Shown here: piece by piece, positions 44,061-54,128 of the stretch
How the letters are laid out: each line of letters starts with the position of its first letter
Position numbering within the stretch: position 1 is the first letter of the stretch
From: JAGDMJ01 sp963809695
Lineage (GTDB): Bacteria > Bacteroidota > Ignavibacteria > UBA10030 > UBA6906
Direction of reading: 5' to 3'
DNA length: 64,000 nt
Assembly: GCA_963809695.1 (NCBI GenBank)
Contig: CAWEKI010000007.1
Coordinates: 496,001 to 560,000 of the forward strand
Notes under the pieces: model-generated
Seen by the model: only the letters and a program-made list of their open reading frames with translations
What the model was told of the DNA's origin: nothing
Database searches by the model: none
Position numbers and translations under genes: made by a program

Positions 44061-45085
44061 GACGCATCACCATCATTTCCGCAGTCCTCATCACTCTGCT
44101 TTGCCTTTCCGTCGCTCTGGCAAATCCCATTGTTCCGGGCTATATCAACGAGCTCTTCTTTGGGGCCGGGAGTTGGGTCATTGAGATGGACACGTATCTG
44201 CCAAGCGAGACTCTTGACGGCTGGACTCTTTCCTCACGCACCGGGACCATGCCCTTCAAGCCCGGCATCCATGTGGGAAATGGTCTTTACACCCTGGTGA
44301 CGCCTGACAGCCTTGTCATACCCCTCGCCATTGACCCGGCCGGGGACAGCATCACGGTGAACGGCCCCTCTCCCGGGGATCACTACTCGCTCATATTCGG
44401 GAAAGGTCCAGAATGCGCTGTCCTGGCGCCCGCTCCGGGGTGGTCAATCTCCTACGGGGGATTCTTCTTTCTCGACCGGTCCCCAACACTCGGCGCCCAC
44501 AACGATACCACCGGCGCCATGGCAACTGTGTCCGGTGTGCTCCTGGACTCGGCGACTCATGCTCCCCTCTCGGGTGCATGGGTTGAAGAGTGGGTGTCGA
44601 ATTCTCAGATCACGACATCAGACTCGGGGAACTTCAGGTTGCGACTGCTCGCGCACAACCTTTGGCTTGCGGCAAGCCTAACTGGTTATCACCCTGCCAA
44701 GGTGGTTCTCTCCCTCGTTCCCGGACAAACCATTGACACTATTGTCTATCTCTCTCGTGTCACATCCATCCGGCAGTCCGTCGTTCCTCATGACATACTG
44801 TTGCTTCAGAGCTATCCAAACCCTTTCAACCCCTCTACGAATATTGCATTCGAATTGCCTGCCGCGGGCAGAGTAACGCTCGAGATTTACGACGCGCTGG
44901 GGAGGGAAATTGCCGAGTTGGTCCGGGGCTTCCGGACGCAGGGAGAATACCGGGTCGTATGGAACGGAATGGACGAGAATGGCATCTCGGTCGGGAGCGG
45001 AATTTACCTGGCCCGGATCCTGGTGAGCGAAGCGAATGGGAAGATCACCAACGAGAAGACTATCAAGTTGCTGCTTGTTCGTTGA
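44057..45085 (+). CDS. Secreted protein with carboxypeptidase-regulatory-like and T9SS sorting domains
   Basis: A 342-residue protein from ATG 44057, overlapping the previous stop (ATGA). It has a signal peptide (ITIISAVLITLLCLSVALA), a beta-rich N-domain (about 25-160), a carboxypeptidase-regulatory-like fold at about 160-230 (SGVLLDSATHAPLSGAWVE, DSGNFRLRLLAHNLWLAAS) and a C-terminal T9SS type A signal (YPNPFNPSTNIAFELP, SGIYLARIL, KTIKLLLVR). It is thus predicted to cross the outer membrane by the T9SS. No enzyme motif is seen. The gene before it is an exported protein that may be its partner. Confidence 0.78.
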   Translation: MRRITIISAVLITLLCLSVALANPIVPGYINELFFGAGSWVIEMDTYLPSETLDGWTLSSRTGTMPFKPGIHVGNGLYTLVTPDSLVIPLAIDPAGDSITVNGPSPGDHYSLIFGKGPECAVLAPAPGWSISYGGFFFLDRSPTLGAHNDTTGAMATVSGVLLDSATHAPLSGAWVEEWVSNSQITTSDSGNFRLRLLAHNLWLAASLTGYHPAKVVLSLVPGQTIDTIVYLSRVTSIRQSVVPHDILLLQSYPNPFNPSTNIAFELPAAGRVTLEIYDALGREIAELVRGFRTQGEYRVVWNGMDENGISVGSGIYLARILVSEANGKITNEKTIKLLLVR

Positions 45086-45204
45086 AAGCCAGAAGTGATT
45101 CGGATTTCACCGAACAAACCGGCGTCGGCTCCGTATACCAGAGGAAGAAAGCTCCAGCCCAACATCGTGCACCTTTCACTTTCGTTCCTTTCCAGGCGAA
45201 CCCT

Positions 45205-46017
45205 ATGCTTCCAGTCGCATTGTATTGTCTTGTCTGTTTTGTCCTTGGCTGTATGAGTTGGGCTCTCCACTGGGGCTCCCAATCGCAGGTGCTGGTCCTG
45301 CTCATGGGCCTGAGTATTTTCCCCTTGCAGCGTCTCATTCATAGGGCTCCCATCAAGGATCTGGGTTTCCGCAAATGCACGGCGGGACAACTAGCGCGGG
45401 GGATCCTCCTGCCGCTTGCGATTCTCGGACTTGTCACAGTCGCTGACATTCTTTTCGGCGCGGCACATCTGCTTCCTTTGACCGAACTGCACAATCCATT
45501 CACCGGTTCGCCGGTGAGCACGCTCTGGGACCTTACGTGGTTCCTTATGCTCAACGGAGCCATCTTGTTTCTCCTTGAATTTGTTACTGAAGAGTTGATG
45601 TTTCGCGGGTACTTGCTGGGGAAACTGGTGGCTCTCGGAGAAATGAAAGGCCTCGCGCTCGCCTCTGCCTTCTTCGGCTTGTGGCATCTGCCCATTGCGA
45701 TCTGGGGTATTGGCCCGGACCCGATCCGGACTCCTCTGTACGTTGTGAACATGACACTGCTCGGAGCGGTGCTTAGCCTGCTCTTTTTGGAATCGCGAAG
45801 TCTTATTCCGGTTGCGGCGTTTCACGCCCTCTGGAATTCCCTTGAGTACAACCTGTTCGGCTTCATGGACCAACGAGCCCTTCTGGTGGGAACCTCGAGG
45901 GTGGTGTTTGATCCTGAAGAGGGCTGCATTGGCACCGTTCTATTGCTGGTTACCGCAACAGTGCTGCTGACCAGGCGGCGTCAGGCCGGCAGAATTGCCG
46001 AGTCTCATCAACCGTGA
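45205..46017 (+). CDS. CPBP-family intramembrane metalloprotease
   Basis: A 270-residue polytopic membrane protein from ATG 45205; the frame is open upstream but reads non-membrane residues that overlap the previous gene in another frame. The CPBP/Abi signature is clear: E129-E130-x3-R134 in FVTEELMFRGYLLG, then FFGLWHLP with a His, and FHALWNSLEY with His and Asn. These residues form the glutamate/histidine metal site of Rce1-like proteases. Family members cleave membrane-bound substrates or act in bacteriocin resistance; the substrate here is unknown. It follows the T9SS-tailed gene by 119 bases. Confidence 0.85.
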   Translation: MLPVALYCLVCFVLGCMSWALHWGSQSQVLVLLMGLSIFPLQRLIHRAPIKDLGFRKCTAGQLARGILLPLAILGLVTVADILFGAAHLLPLTELHNPFTGSPVSTLWDLTWFLMLNGAILFLLEFVTEELMFRGYLLGKLVALGEMKGLALASAFFGLWHLPIAIWGIGPDPIRTPLYVVNMTLLGAVLSLLFLESRSLIPVAAFHALWNSLEYNLFGFMDQRALLVGTSRVVFDPEEGCIGTVLLLVTATVLLTRRRQAGRIAESHQP

Positions 46018-46318
46018 GTTGACGGGAAGGTCTTGAGACAGCGATCCATGGGCCAAACATCCGTGGAAACGCGTGGTGAAGGCACATCAGGCAAAACGTT
46101 GGCGATAAGGTCCCTCCGCAGGTCCTCCAAATGTGGTTAATCTGCCATGAATCTGGTCCGTGCTATTGACTTTCTCCATCGGCTCTTAGTAAATTGAAAT
46201 AATTCGACTTCCACGTAACGATCACTCCAGTTCTTTTCCTCCAAAAGGCTCTACACCTGCAGGTCAACTTCACGGGCCTGGTTCTTACCTGCACCACCTC
46301 CGAAGGAGTCAATGCAAC
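46018..46318 (+). promoter_or_regulatory. Intergenic region before the receptor operon with a possible promoter
   Basis: About 300 bases without a gene. TTGACT at 46166-46171 and TAAATT at 46190-46195 with 18 bases between them could be a promoter for the TonB-dependent receptor operon; the leader would be about 115 bases. A GAAGGAG site precedes ATG 46319. No operator or riboswitch was recognised. Confidence 0.35.
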
Positions 46319-49300
46319 ATGGAACGACTGGCGAGGACAATAGCCCTGACTTTGCTTACCATGATAATCGCATCGGGAAGCTCAAGGTCAGGAGAGACTG
46401 GCAAGATTGCCGGCAAAGTTACCGATAAAGTCAACGGTGAAGCCTTGGCGGCTGCCAATATTGTGGTCGAGGGGACTTCAATGGGGGCGGCTGCCAACCT
46501 CGAAGGGCAATACACCATCATTGGAATTCCGCCTGGAGTCTATGCTCTCCGCGTGTCCCTGATCGGCTATACCACGATGACCATCAATGATGTGAGGGTC
46601 GACATCGACCAGACAGCACGGGTCGACATAAACCTCACGGCAGCCACAATCCAGGGGAACGAAATCGTTGTCGTGGCCGAACGCCCGGTAATCAAGCGCG
46701 ATGTCGCGACCAGCGTCGTGGCAGTAACGGAAGGGGAGATCTCCAGTCTCCCCGTGACCGGCGTCGTGAGCGCCATCGGCCTGCAGGCCGGCATTCGCGG
46801 AGGCTGGGGCGGTCCTCCCGGAAGTGCAACCCAACCGAGCTTCGTAACCACCTATCAGCGCGGGACGGTCAGCGTTCAGCAAGGCCCCAGCATCCGTGGA
46901 GGCGGAGGGGACAACATGCTCTTCATCGTGGATGGAGTAACCATGCGCGATCCCCGGAACAGCGAACCAATGACCCGGGTACCGTTGAATGCCGTCCAGG
47001 AGGTCTCAGTCGAGCGTGGCGGGTTCAATGCAGAGTATGGCCAGGTTCGATCAGGCGTGGTGAATGTCATGACCAAAGAAGGAAACAAACGCGGTTACTC
47101 GGGAGGATTTCAGATGCGCGTCCTTCCTCCCGGGCCGAAGTACTGGAAGGCACCCGGCGTTCCTGATGTCACTGACCCCAACTCCTTTGCTCTGCGTCCA
47201 TTCTTCGACCCGGCGGTCTGCTGGACAGGCACCTCCAACGGTGCGTGGGACAAGTATATGAGAGCCCAGTACCCGGAGTTCATGGGGTGGAATGAGATCG
47301 CGCGTGTGATGAACACGGACAACGATCCCACGAATGATGTCACACCGCTGGGAGCCCAGCGCATCTTCATGTATGAAATCCGCAAGCCTCAGATCAACAA
47401 CCAGCCAGACTATGATCTCGATGCCGGTTTCGGCGGCCCGGTTCCGTTCGTGAGTGAAGCCCTTGGAGATTTGAGATTTTACGCAGCGTACCGCGGGACG
47501 CGGGACATGCTCCTTTTCCCGATGACCAGGCCTGACTACCGCAATTTTGACGCTACACTGCGGCTTAACGCCGACATTACGCCGACCATGAAATTGCGTT
47601 TCTCCGGCATGATGGGGAAGGAATACACGATCAGACACAACTGGGATGGCACGGGTACCTATTTCTATCCGCATTATCCCACCGAGATCGCCGGGGTGTC
47701 TAGTTACATCGGAAGCTCCTCTGATTTCCTGCCCCTCTTCTCAGACTTCAACTTTGCATTGGCGGATGTCAGCCACCTGTCACTCTCAGGAAGGCTGACA
47801 CACTCGATTAGTCCCACAACATATTACGAGGTCTCCCTGGAGCATTTTCGGCGGGATTACTGGGTGCGGCCTCCGGCAATGCGCGATACATCTCTGATGA
47901 CGGAAGTCATTCCTGGGTTCTTCGAGAATTCCAATCCGTTGGGCTACTGGCCGTATGACACCAGAGGTGTGCTCCTCCCGGGGCCCGGGAGAGAATTCGT
48001 TTCGAAAGCCCGCGACAATAGTGTCTTGACGTCCACCACATTCAAAGCCGATTTCACGACCCAGATCGACTTCCATAATCTCCTAAAAGCCGGTGCCGAG
48101 TACGCGTACAACGACCTGGACTTTGATTATGGCACCATCGGACAGGCATCGCAGGACAACGTATACTCCACGCGGGTTCAAAAGAGGGTCTTCCCTTTCC
48201 GTGCTGCGGTGTATCTCCAGGACAAGCTTGAACTGGGCTCGTTCACTGTCAATGCCGGACTGCGGCTGGATTACAGCAGCTCCAATGTCGACTGGTATGC
48301 CGTCAGTGCCTTCGAGCAGTCATTCTTCTCCTCAAAGTACGACGAAAATACGGCCTATCCGACAGCCAAATCTACCCCGCAGTGGCAGGTCAGCCCTCGC
48401 CTGGGCATTGCGCATCCCATCTCGGAGAACGCCAAACTCTTCTTCAACTATGGCCACTTCAAGCAGCTACCTCAGTACGAGACGCTGTTCCGGATCCAAC
48501 GTACTTCGCAGAATTCGATGTCGAGCTACGGAGACCCGAATATTGTTCTCGCCAAGACCATCTCCTATGAGTTGGGATTCGACTATGTCCTCTGGGAGGA
48601 TTACCTGATCCAGGTTGCCGGCTTCTACAACGATATATCGGACCAGCAGGATTTCACCGAGATCTACGGGACGGTCGGAGGTTTCACCTACACCCAGACT
48701 ACTGCCAACCACTACGAGGATACCCGCGGATTCGAGTTTACAATTCGCAAGAACTCCGGCCAGTGGTGGACCGGATTTGCCAATTTCACCTACCCGGTGA
48801 CAAGTGGCGGGCACTTCGGCAGCTCGCGGCTCTACGACAACCCGGGCGATCAGGCGCGTTGGGACGCCCAAACGACCAACCTCTACCAGGACCGTCCCAT
48901 TCCGCAACCTTATGCACGCGTGAATCTTGCGCTGAGGACACCGGATGATTATGGCTTCACCCTGTTCGGCCACCATATCCTCGGTGGATGGGCACTGAAT
49001 ACGGTGTTCGACTGGCAAGCCGGCTACTGGACCACATGGAATCCGAATGGCCTCCCCTACGTGGCGTACAATGTCAAGGCAGTGGACTATTACAACCTGT
49101 ACCTGCGGCTGGAGAAAAACCTGGATATCGCGATGTTCAAGGTGCAGCTCTTCATGGACGTCAACAACCTCCTGAACACGCACCGCCTCTGGGGGACCAA
49201 TGACCAGGCGTACTTGACCTCCCTTCATCTGCCCAAGAGCACGGATTACAGCAACATTCCTGGGGACGACAAAGTCGGTGTCTACAGGAAACCGGACGTC

Positions 49301-49549
49301 GCCTATCAGCCGATGGAGAACGGGGTGGACTTCACACAGACCGGGCTCCCCGGTGTAATATACTATCAAGGTGCGAGCGGTAACTATTTCGAGTACGCCA
49401 ACAGCCAGTGGCAGCAGGTTGAACAGGGGCGCCTCAACAAGATTCTGGACGACAAAGCGTACATCGACATGCCGAACGCTTCGACGTACTGGTTCCTGGA
49501 CCCGCGACAGATCTATTTCGGTCTGAGAGTCTCCTTCAATTTCGATTAA
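46319..49549 (+). CDS. TonB-dependent outer-membrane receptor with carboxypeptidase-regulatory-like N-domain
   Basis: A 1076-residue protein. It has a signal peptide (ARTIALTLLTMIIASGSS), then a CarboxypepD_reg-like domain at about 25-110 (GKIAGKVTDKVNGEALAAANIVVEG, NLEGQYTIIGIPPGVYALRVSLIGY), a plug domain at about 120-245 (VVVAERPVIKRDVATSV, NMLFIVDGVTMRDP, VQEVSVERGGFNAEYGQVRSGVVNVMTKEG), and a beta-barrel to the end (RVSFNFD). This is the layout of SusC-like and related receptors that import glycans or chelates with TonB energy. No SusD partner is present; instead a secreted protein, a PorV-like protein and a lipoprotein follow in tight order. The ligand is inferred only from the downstream glycosidases. 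Confidence 0.88.
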   Translation: MERLARTIALTLLTMIIASGSSRSGETGKIAGKVTDKVNGEALAAANIVVEGTSMGAAANLEGQYTIIGIPPGVYALRVSLIGYTTMTINDVRVDIDQTARVDINLTAATIQGNEIVVVAERPVIKRDVATSVVAVTEGEISSLPVTGVVSAIGLQAGIRGGWGGPPGSATQPSFVTTYQRGTVSVQQGPSIRGGGGDNMLFIVDGVTMRDPRNSEPMTRVPLNAVQEVSVERGGFNAEYGQVRSGVVNVMTKEGNKRGYSGGFQMRVLPPGPKYWKAPGVPDVTDPNSFALRPFFDPAVCWTGTSNGAWDKYMRAQYPEFMGWNEIARVMNTDNDPTNDVTPLGAQRIFMYEIRKPQINNQPDYDLDAGFGGPVPFVSEALGDLRFYAAYRGTRDMLLFPMTRPDYRNFDATLRLNADITPTMKLRFSGMMGKEYTIRHNWDGTGTYFYPHYPTEIAGVSSYIGSSSDFLPLFSDFNFALADVSHLSLSGRLTHSISPTTYYEVSLEHFRRDYWVRPPAMRDTSLMTEVIPGFFENSNPLGYWPYDTRGVLLPGPGREFVSKARDNSVLTSTTFKADFTTQIDFHNLLKAGAEYAYNDLDFDYGTIGQASQDNVYSTRVQKRVFPFRAAVYLQDKLELGSFTVNAGLRLDYSSSNVDWYAVSAFEQSFFSSKYDENTAYPTAKSTPQWQVSPRLGIAHPISENAKLFFNYGHFKQLPQYETLFRIQRTSQNSMSSYGDPNIVLAKTISYELGFDYVLWEDYLIQVAGFYNDISDQQDFTEIYGTVGGFTYTQTTANHYEDTRGFEFTIRKNSGQWWTGFANFTYPVTSGGHFGSSRLYDNPGDQARWDAQTTNLYQDRPIPQPYARVNLALRTPDDYGFTLFGHHILGGWALNTVFDWQAGYWTTWNPNGLPYVAYNVKAVDYYNLYLRLEKNLDIAMFKVQLFMDVNNLLNTHRLWGTNDQAYLTSLHLPKSTDYSNIPGDDKVGVYRKPDVAYQPMENGVDFTQTGLPGVIYYQGASGNYFEYANSQWQQVEQGRLNKILDDKAYIDMPNASTYWFLDPRQIYFGLRVSFNFD

Positions 49550-49570
49550 CCGATGACAAAAGGTGCATCT

Positions 49571-51700
49571 ATGATGCCACGAAGAATCAGAGGTGATCGC
49601 CGGTTCATTCTTTTCGGAATCATCTGCTTCGGTGTATTCTTCACCCCCGGCGCTCGTACCCAGGATATCCGGTGGCTCCGGGTGAGCGATCTGCAATCCT
49701 TCGTCACCAGCATCGGGATGGAATATGAGACCCAGGGGACGACCGGGAACTTGAACTACTTCTCCTGGCCGGCACAGTACGGCATAGATCAGAACACGGT
49801 CAGGTCGAGACTGCTCTGGATCGGATGCAAGAATTTCAATGATCCCGTTGAGAACAAGCTGAAGTCCGTCAAGATGGTTGGCTCGGGCCCGCGTGATTTC
49901 GATGACCGTCCCAACCAGATCTTCGAGCAGCAGCTTCAACTGATCGGCAAATACGCACATCCCACCGTTACCGTGGACAAGCAGGGAGCATCCGTTCTCA
50001 ATCAGTACGATGTCCTGGATGTTGCGGACCCGAACCTCCCTTGTGACCGAATGGTCCTGGTCCGGTTCAACACCTCGATGGGGATATCTGTCACCAAGAA
50101 AGTCATGGTCTTCGCCAACTCAGGGCATGGCAACTATTTTCTGTACGACTACGTCTTCAAGAACACCGGCATCGTAGACAGGGCCGGCACTGTGCGCTCA
50201 CAAACACTTCAGGACGTCTGGCTCTATTTTGCGTCTCGGTATGCATTTGCAGGAGTGAGCTCGAACGGGTGGGGCTCCACCTGGGGAGCATTTGCTTCCA
50301 CGTGGGGGAATAGCACGCTCCACCACGCATTCGGGAAAGACCCGAACAACCCGGAATTCAGCTATGCAGGCTCTCCCCAGCGGGGCTTCTACTCCTGGTA
50401 CGGCCCAAACTCTGCCAGCAATCAGGCGGTGCTGAGCTATGCAGAAGACTGGGGATGCCCGAACGTCACGGAAGGGGACGGCATGCTCGGCTCGGCGAAA
50501 TACGCCGGCTGCATTACCCTGCATGCTGATCGGTCCGCCCAAGACAAGGCTGATGATCCCTACCAGCCCAAGACCACCTGGTTCATCGGCGCCGATATAC
50601 AGGCCATGCAGCCGGGCAACCAGAGCCAGTACAACGAAACACAGATGACAGAGCGTTACAACATCATGTCGGAGGGGCATCCGCCGCTGCCGCATGACCA
50701 GACCGTCGGCGAAGGTGTGTACCCTGAGAATTATAGCGATCCGCGCCGGAGCAACGCCATGCAAGGACAGGGCTTCGGACCGTACACGCTGGCAGCGGGC
50801 GACAGCATCCACATCGTCTTTGCGGAAGGAGTGGCCGGCATTTCCTGGGAGAAGGCAAAGGAGGTAGGTGGGAACTGGATCAAGTGGCGGAATGCCACAG
50901 CCCAGCCGCCGCTTGTCCTGCCAGGCGGCGCACCAACGACCGACTTCAATCTGTACAAGCGCCGCTGGGTGGAAACAGGAAAGGATTCCATTCTCAAGAT
51001 GTTCGGCAACGCCATCGACAATTACGCCTCCGGGTACACGCTTCCTCAGCCACCCCCAGCACCAGGCGAATTCACGGCAGAGTCCGGAGGAGACAGGATC
51101 CGCCTGACCTGGGGAAGCAATGCCAAGAGCCACCCGAAGTTCGGCGGTTATGTGATCTACCGATCGAAAGGTACTGTGCTGGATTACCGGACTGTGTATG
51201 AGAAGATCTTCGAGTGCGACGCGTCGAACGCCGTGCATCAATTTGACGATATCACCGCCGTCCGGGGATTCCACTATTTCTATTATATACAATCGAAAGA
51301 TGACGGTACGCAGATACCCGGAACAACGCTCTATAGCAGCCTATTCTGGACCGTCACGTCGGAGTTGGCTACGCTGCAGCGGCCAGCTGTCACCACCACG
51401 CTCGACTCCGTCCGCGTGGTGCCCAATCCATACGACATCCGAGGCCGGTTCTTCCAGTTTGGCGACCGCTCCCAGTATGACCAGATTGCCGTCTACGGGC
51501 TGCCACCGACGGCGAAGCTGAAAGTGTTCACGGAGCGAGGCGATCTGATCTGGTCGAAAGATCACACCAGCGGAACAGGCGATGTCCTCTGGACCTCTGA
51601 GACAATGTCAGGTCAGATTATCGCGAGCGGAGTGTATATTCTGGTCGTAGAAACCCCGGACAAGGGGTCGGTCATTCGGAAATTCATCGTCATCAGGTAG
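49571..51700 (+). CDS. Secreted FN3-domain protein, partner of the TonB-dependent receptor
   Basis: A 709-residue protein from ATG 49571 (AAAGGTG upstream; an in-frame ATG at 49553 is possible). It has a signal peptide (FILFGIICFGVFFTPGARTQ). The large N-terminal part (about 30-490) is unrecognised and rich in Trp, Tyr and Asn, which would suit glycan binding. An FN3-like domain is at about 500-600 (PPAPGEFTAESGGDRIRLTWGSN, FGGYVIYRSKG). The last 85 residues (VRVVPNPYDIRG to IRKFIVIR) look like a divergent T9SS-type or FlgD-like Ig tail. It starts about 20 bases after the receptor gene, so it probably works with that receptor at the cell surface. Confidence 0.65.
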   Translation: MMPRRIRGDRRFILFGIICFGVFFTPGARTQDIRWLRVSDLQSFVTSIGMEYETQGTTGNLNYFSWPAQYGIDQNTVRSRLLWIGCKNFNDPVENKLKSVKMVGSGPRDFDDRPNQIFEQQLQLIGKYAHPTVTVDKQGASVLNQYDVLDVADPNLPCDRMVLVRFNTSMGISVTKKVMVFANSGHGNYFLYDYVFKNTGIVDRAGTVRSQTLQDVWLYFASRYAFAGVSSNGWGSTWGAFASTWGNSTLHHAFGKDPNNPEFSYAGSPQRGFYSWYGPNSASNQAVLSYAEDWGCPNVTEGDGMLGSAKYAGCITLHADRSAQDKADDPYQPKTTWFIGADIQAMQPGNQSQYNETQMTERYNIMSEGHPPLPHDQTVGEGVYPENYSDPRRSNAMQGQGFGPYTLAAGDSIHIVFAEGVAGISWEKAKEVGGNWIKWRNATAQPPLVLPGGAPTTDFNLYKRRWVETGKDSILKMFGNAIDNYASGYTLPQPPPAPGEFTAESGGDRIRLTWGSNAKSHPKFGGYVIYRSKGTVLDYRTVYEKIFECDASNAVHQFDDITAVRGFHYFYYIQSKDDGTQIPGTTLYSSLFWTVTSELATLQRPAVTTTLDSVRVVPNPYDIRGRFFQFGDRSQYDQIAVYGLPPTAKLKVFTERGDLIWSKDHTSGTGDVLWTSETMSGQIIASGVYILVVETPDKGSVIRKFIVIR

Positions 51701-51711
51701 GGAGCTCAGTG

Positions 51712-52767
51712 ATGAAACAGCATCGGAGTACGAGAATTCCGGCAATGGGCCTGCTTGTGGCGTGTGTGCTCGCGTTCAACGCTTCCGCACAGGAGCACCA
51801 GAAGCTCGCCCAGACCGGTTTTCAGTTTCTCAGCGTCGTCTCGGACGCCCGGGCGGCTGCCATGGGTGAGGCGATGACCACCCTGCAAATGGGCGCCAGC
51901 GCGCTCTTCTTCAATCCCGCCGGGATGGCCGATATGGATGCTCTTGTCGATATCGCGGGAAGCACGAACAAGTGGATTGCCGATATCCGACACAACTCCA
52001 TCGCCCTGGCCTTGAAACCCGCACACGGGGACTACGGGGTTGTCGGCCTCAGCTTCCAGATCGTCGACTATGGCGACTTCTACGGCACGCGTGTCAACGG
52101 CGCCTCGCCCCTGGGCTATGATGATACCGGCGTGTTCACAGTGAAGCCCTCCTTCGCCCTGGGCCTCGGATACGCGAAGCAGCTCACCGACCAGTTCAGC
52201 GTCGGCGGTGACGTCCGGTGGGTGCAGCAAGACCTTGGAGAGAGCATGACGGCGTCCAACATCCAGACATATAATCCCGGCACGGATTCGAGCTACCGAT
52301 CCGCGGACACGACCATGGTGAACAACAAGCTGCACCCGTTTGTCTTCGATTTTGGCACGCAGTTCAAGACAGGTTTCAAAAGCCTGGTGTTCGGCATGTC
52401 GGTCCGCAATTTCTCCGGAGAGGTCAAGTATGCCTCGGAGGGGTTCCAGGCGCCTCTGGTGTTCACGCTGGGAATCTCCATGGATATCATGGACCTGACG
52501 GGAAATTTCGGCGTTGAACAATCGCTCTACCTGAGCGTGGACGCAAGCCATTACCGCGACCACCCGGAGCAGGCGAAGATCGGGCTGGAATACGGCTTGA
52601 TGAAACTGCTCTTCCTGCGGGCGGGTTACGCTTCAAGTGCAAATGACGAGACTGATTTTTCCTATGGCCTCGGCGTCTCCAAATTCGGGTTCACGTTCGA
52701 CTACGCCTACACGCCGTATGGTGTGTTCGGCTCTGTTCAGCGGATGACGGTCAGGTACATGTATTAG
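51712..52767 (+). CDS. PorV/PorQ-family outer-membrane protein
   Basis: A 351-residue protein from ATG 51712 (GGGAG upstream). It has a signal peptide (AMGLLVACVLAFNASAQ) and the family start TGFQFLSVVSDARAAAMGEAMT, followed by SALFFNPAGMADMD. The rest is a FadL-like beta-barrel with alternating aromatic strands. The family (PorV/PorQ, UPF0164) includes T9SS components that shuttle substrates to the attachment complex, and barrel proteins that accompany TonB receptors. Its position between a receptor partner and a lipoprotein suggests an operon-specific barrel rather than the central PorV. A long inverted repeat follows its stop. Confidence 0.8.
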   Translation: MKQHRSTRIPAMGLLVACVLAFNASAQEHQKLAQTGFQFLSVVSDARAAAMGEAMTTLQMGASALFFNPAGMADMDALVDIAGSTNKWIADIRHNSIALALKPAHGDYGVVGLSFQIVDYGDFYGTRVNGASPLGYDDTGVFTVKPSFALGLGYAKQLTDQFSVGGDVRWVQQDLGESMTASNIQTYNPGTDSSYRSADTTMVNNKLHPFVFDFGTQFKTGFKSLVFGMSVRNFSGEVKYASEGFQAPLVFTLGISMDIMDLTGNFGVEQSLYLSVDASHYRDHPEQAKIGLEYGLMKLLFLRAGYASSANDETDFSYGLGVSKFGFTFDYAYTPYGVFGSVQRMTVRYMY

Positions 52768-52827
52768 TGCCGCCTCAATTTATTCTATTGATGCTCTGAC
52801 GGCAGGCCGAATAAATTGACGTGGCAC
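52767..52827. repeat. Long inverted repeat between the PorV-like and IPT lipoprotein genes
   Basis: Arms of 19 bases, GTGCCGCCTCAATTTATTC at 52767-52785 and GAATAAATTGACGTGGCAC at 52809-52827, pair with one mismatch and one G-T pair around a 23-base loop. The inner 11 bases are a perfect match. There is no T-run, so it is more likely an mRNA stability or processing element, or a mobile palindrome, than a terminator. Confidence 0.65.
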
Positions 52828-52855
52828 CGGAAGGACAACTTTGAAGGGAAAAACC

Positions 52856-54112
52856 ATGAAGAATCTTACGCGTCCGTCGACAGCCGCGTTGGTCTTTGCT
52901 GCCATCTCCCTGGCAGCGGCGGCAGGATGCAGCTACGATGTCGCGGAGCCAATGTGGGATAAACCGTACACGGTGCCGGCAACGCCTCTCATCACACAGA
53001 TCCAACCCTCGTCGGCCCCTGCCGGCGTGAATACGATCCTGATCACCGGACAAAACCTCGGCGGTGTCCCGAACACAAATGGTGTCTATTTTGACGTCAC
53101 TCCTGCCGAGGTTGTCCAGAAATCTGCGACCGCAATTACCGTGCGCAGGCCTTCACTCGTGACCGCCTCCTGCACGGTGAAGGTGGTCTCTGATAGCGCG
53201 CTGCTCGTCGCAAAGGGGACCTTCGGCAACATCGACCTGGTCATGGACCGCATCGGCGATTTCCGAGATAATATCACCCTCGCTGCCGTGACCGTCGACA
53301 GTGCTGAGAACCTGTACGTGGTCTCGGGGGTCACCCCGGTAACGATATGGAATGTAGCCGCGAGCGGCGGGAAAACCGGCCTGACGACAAGCGGTATTTC
53401 GCTTCGGCCGCCTGCTGATGCTGCGCTCCGAAACGGCATTCTTTATCTGACAGGCAATAACAGGGAAATCCAGCAGGTGAACCTGAGCACGGGCGCCGCT
53501 GCACGATGGACCCAGCTGCCGGCGGGAAGGGTTGTCAAGACCGGCGCATTTGACGCAGAAGGTTATTACTACACGGGGGGAGCGGCCGGAAGCGATCTCT
53601 GCATCGTGCCTCCGAATCCTCCCTCGACGCTGACCCTTTCGCAGATCACTCTGGCCGGCGCCTATGCGGCTGAAGAGATACTCAGCATACGGGTCTCCAA
53701 GGGGTATGTGTATGTAGCATCCAGGCCGAACAGCACAACTCCTGTGAAGATCTGGCGGCATCCTCTTGTCGGGCTCGGGCAGATCGGCACGCAAGAACTC
53801 TGGCTGGATCTGGGCGCCCACACGACCTTCTCATCCCGCGTCGTGCGATCCATGGAATTCTCGACAACAGGGTTGATGTACCTGGCAACCGATGCGACGG
53901 ACCCTCTCCTGCTCTACGATCCGGCAAATAGCACACTCGGAGCTCTTGACTATTTTTACAAGGGCATTGTCCCCTCCAACGCCAAGAATTCGGCCTGGGG
54001 GACGGGCAACTATCTCTACCTGGTCATCGGCGATGTGTCAAACACGGATCCTTCGTTGCGCTGGAATATCGCGCGGGTCAATGTGGGAACGGCCAGTGCC
54101 CCCATTCAGTGA
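52856..54112 (+). CDS. IPT/TIG-domain lipoprotein of the receptor operon
   Basis: A 418-residue protein from ATG 52856 (GAAGGGAAAA upstream; an in-frame TTG at 52841 precedes it). The signal ends in a lipobox-like AAAAGC at about residue 24. An IPT/TIG domain lies at about 42-125 (PLITQIQPSSAPAGVNTILITGQNLGG, NGVYFDVTPAEVVQ, VRRPSLVTASCTVKVVS). The remainder (130-418) has repeats such as LAAVTVDSAENLYVVSG and RSMEFSTTGLMYLATD, which fit a beta-propeller. Surface lipoproteins with IPT domains followed by propellers occur in Bacteroidota glycan loci, where they may bind the glycan. This one may replace SusD, but that is inference. Confidence 0.72.
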   Translation: MKNLTRPSTAALVFAAISLAAAAGCSYDVAEPMWDKPYTVPATPLITQIQPSSAPAGVNTILITGQNLGGVPNTNGVYFDVTPAEVVQKSATAITVRRPSLVTASCTVKVVSDSALLVAKGTFGNIDLVMDRIGDFRDNITLAAVTVDSAENLYVVSGVTPVTIWNVAASGGKTGLTTSGISLRPPADAALRNGILYLTGNNREIQQVNLSTGAAARWTQLPAGRVVKTGAFDAEGYYYTGGAAGSDLCIVPPNPPSTLTLSQITLAGAYAAEEILSIRVSKGYVYVASRPNSTTPVKIWRHPLVGLGQIGTQELWLDLGAHTTFSSRVVRSMEFSTTGLMYLATDATDPLLLYDPANSTLGALDYFYKGIVPSNAKNSAWGTGNYLYLVIGDVSNTDPSLRWNIARVNVGTASAPIQ

Positions 54113-54128
54113 TTGGCATCTAAACACG

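Noticed and set aside
48467..49960. A 497-codon minus-strand frame opposite the TonB receptor and its partner
   Set aside because: It spans the junction of two well-supported plus-strand genes, and its residues are typical of the complement of high-GC coding sequence.
46319..54112. A SusD homologue in the receptor operon
   Set aside because: None of the three downstream proteins has the helical TPR-type SusD fold signs; they look beta-rich.
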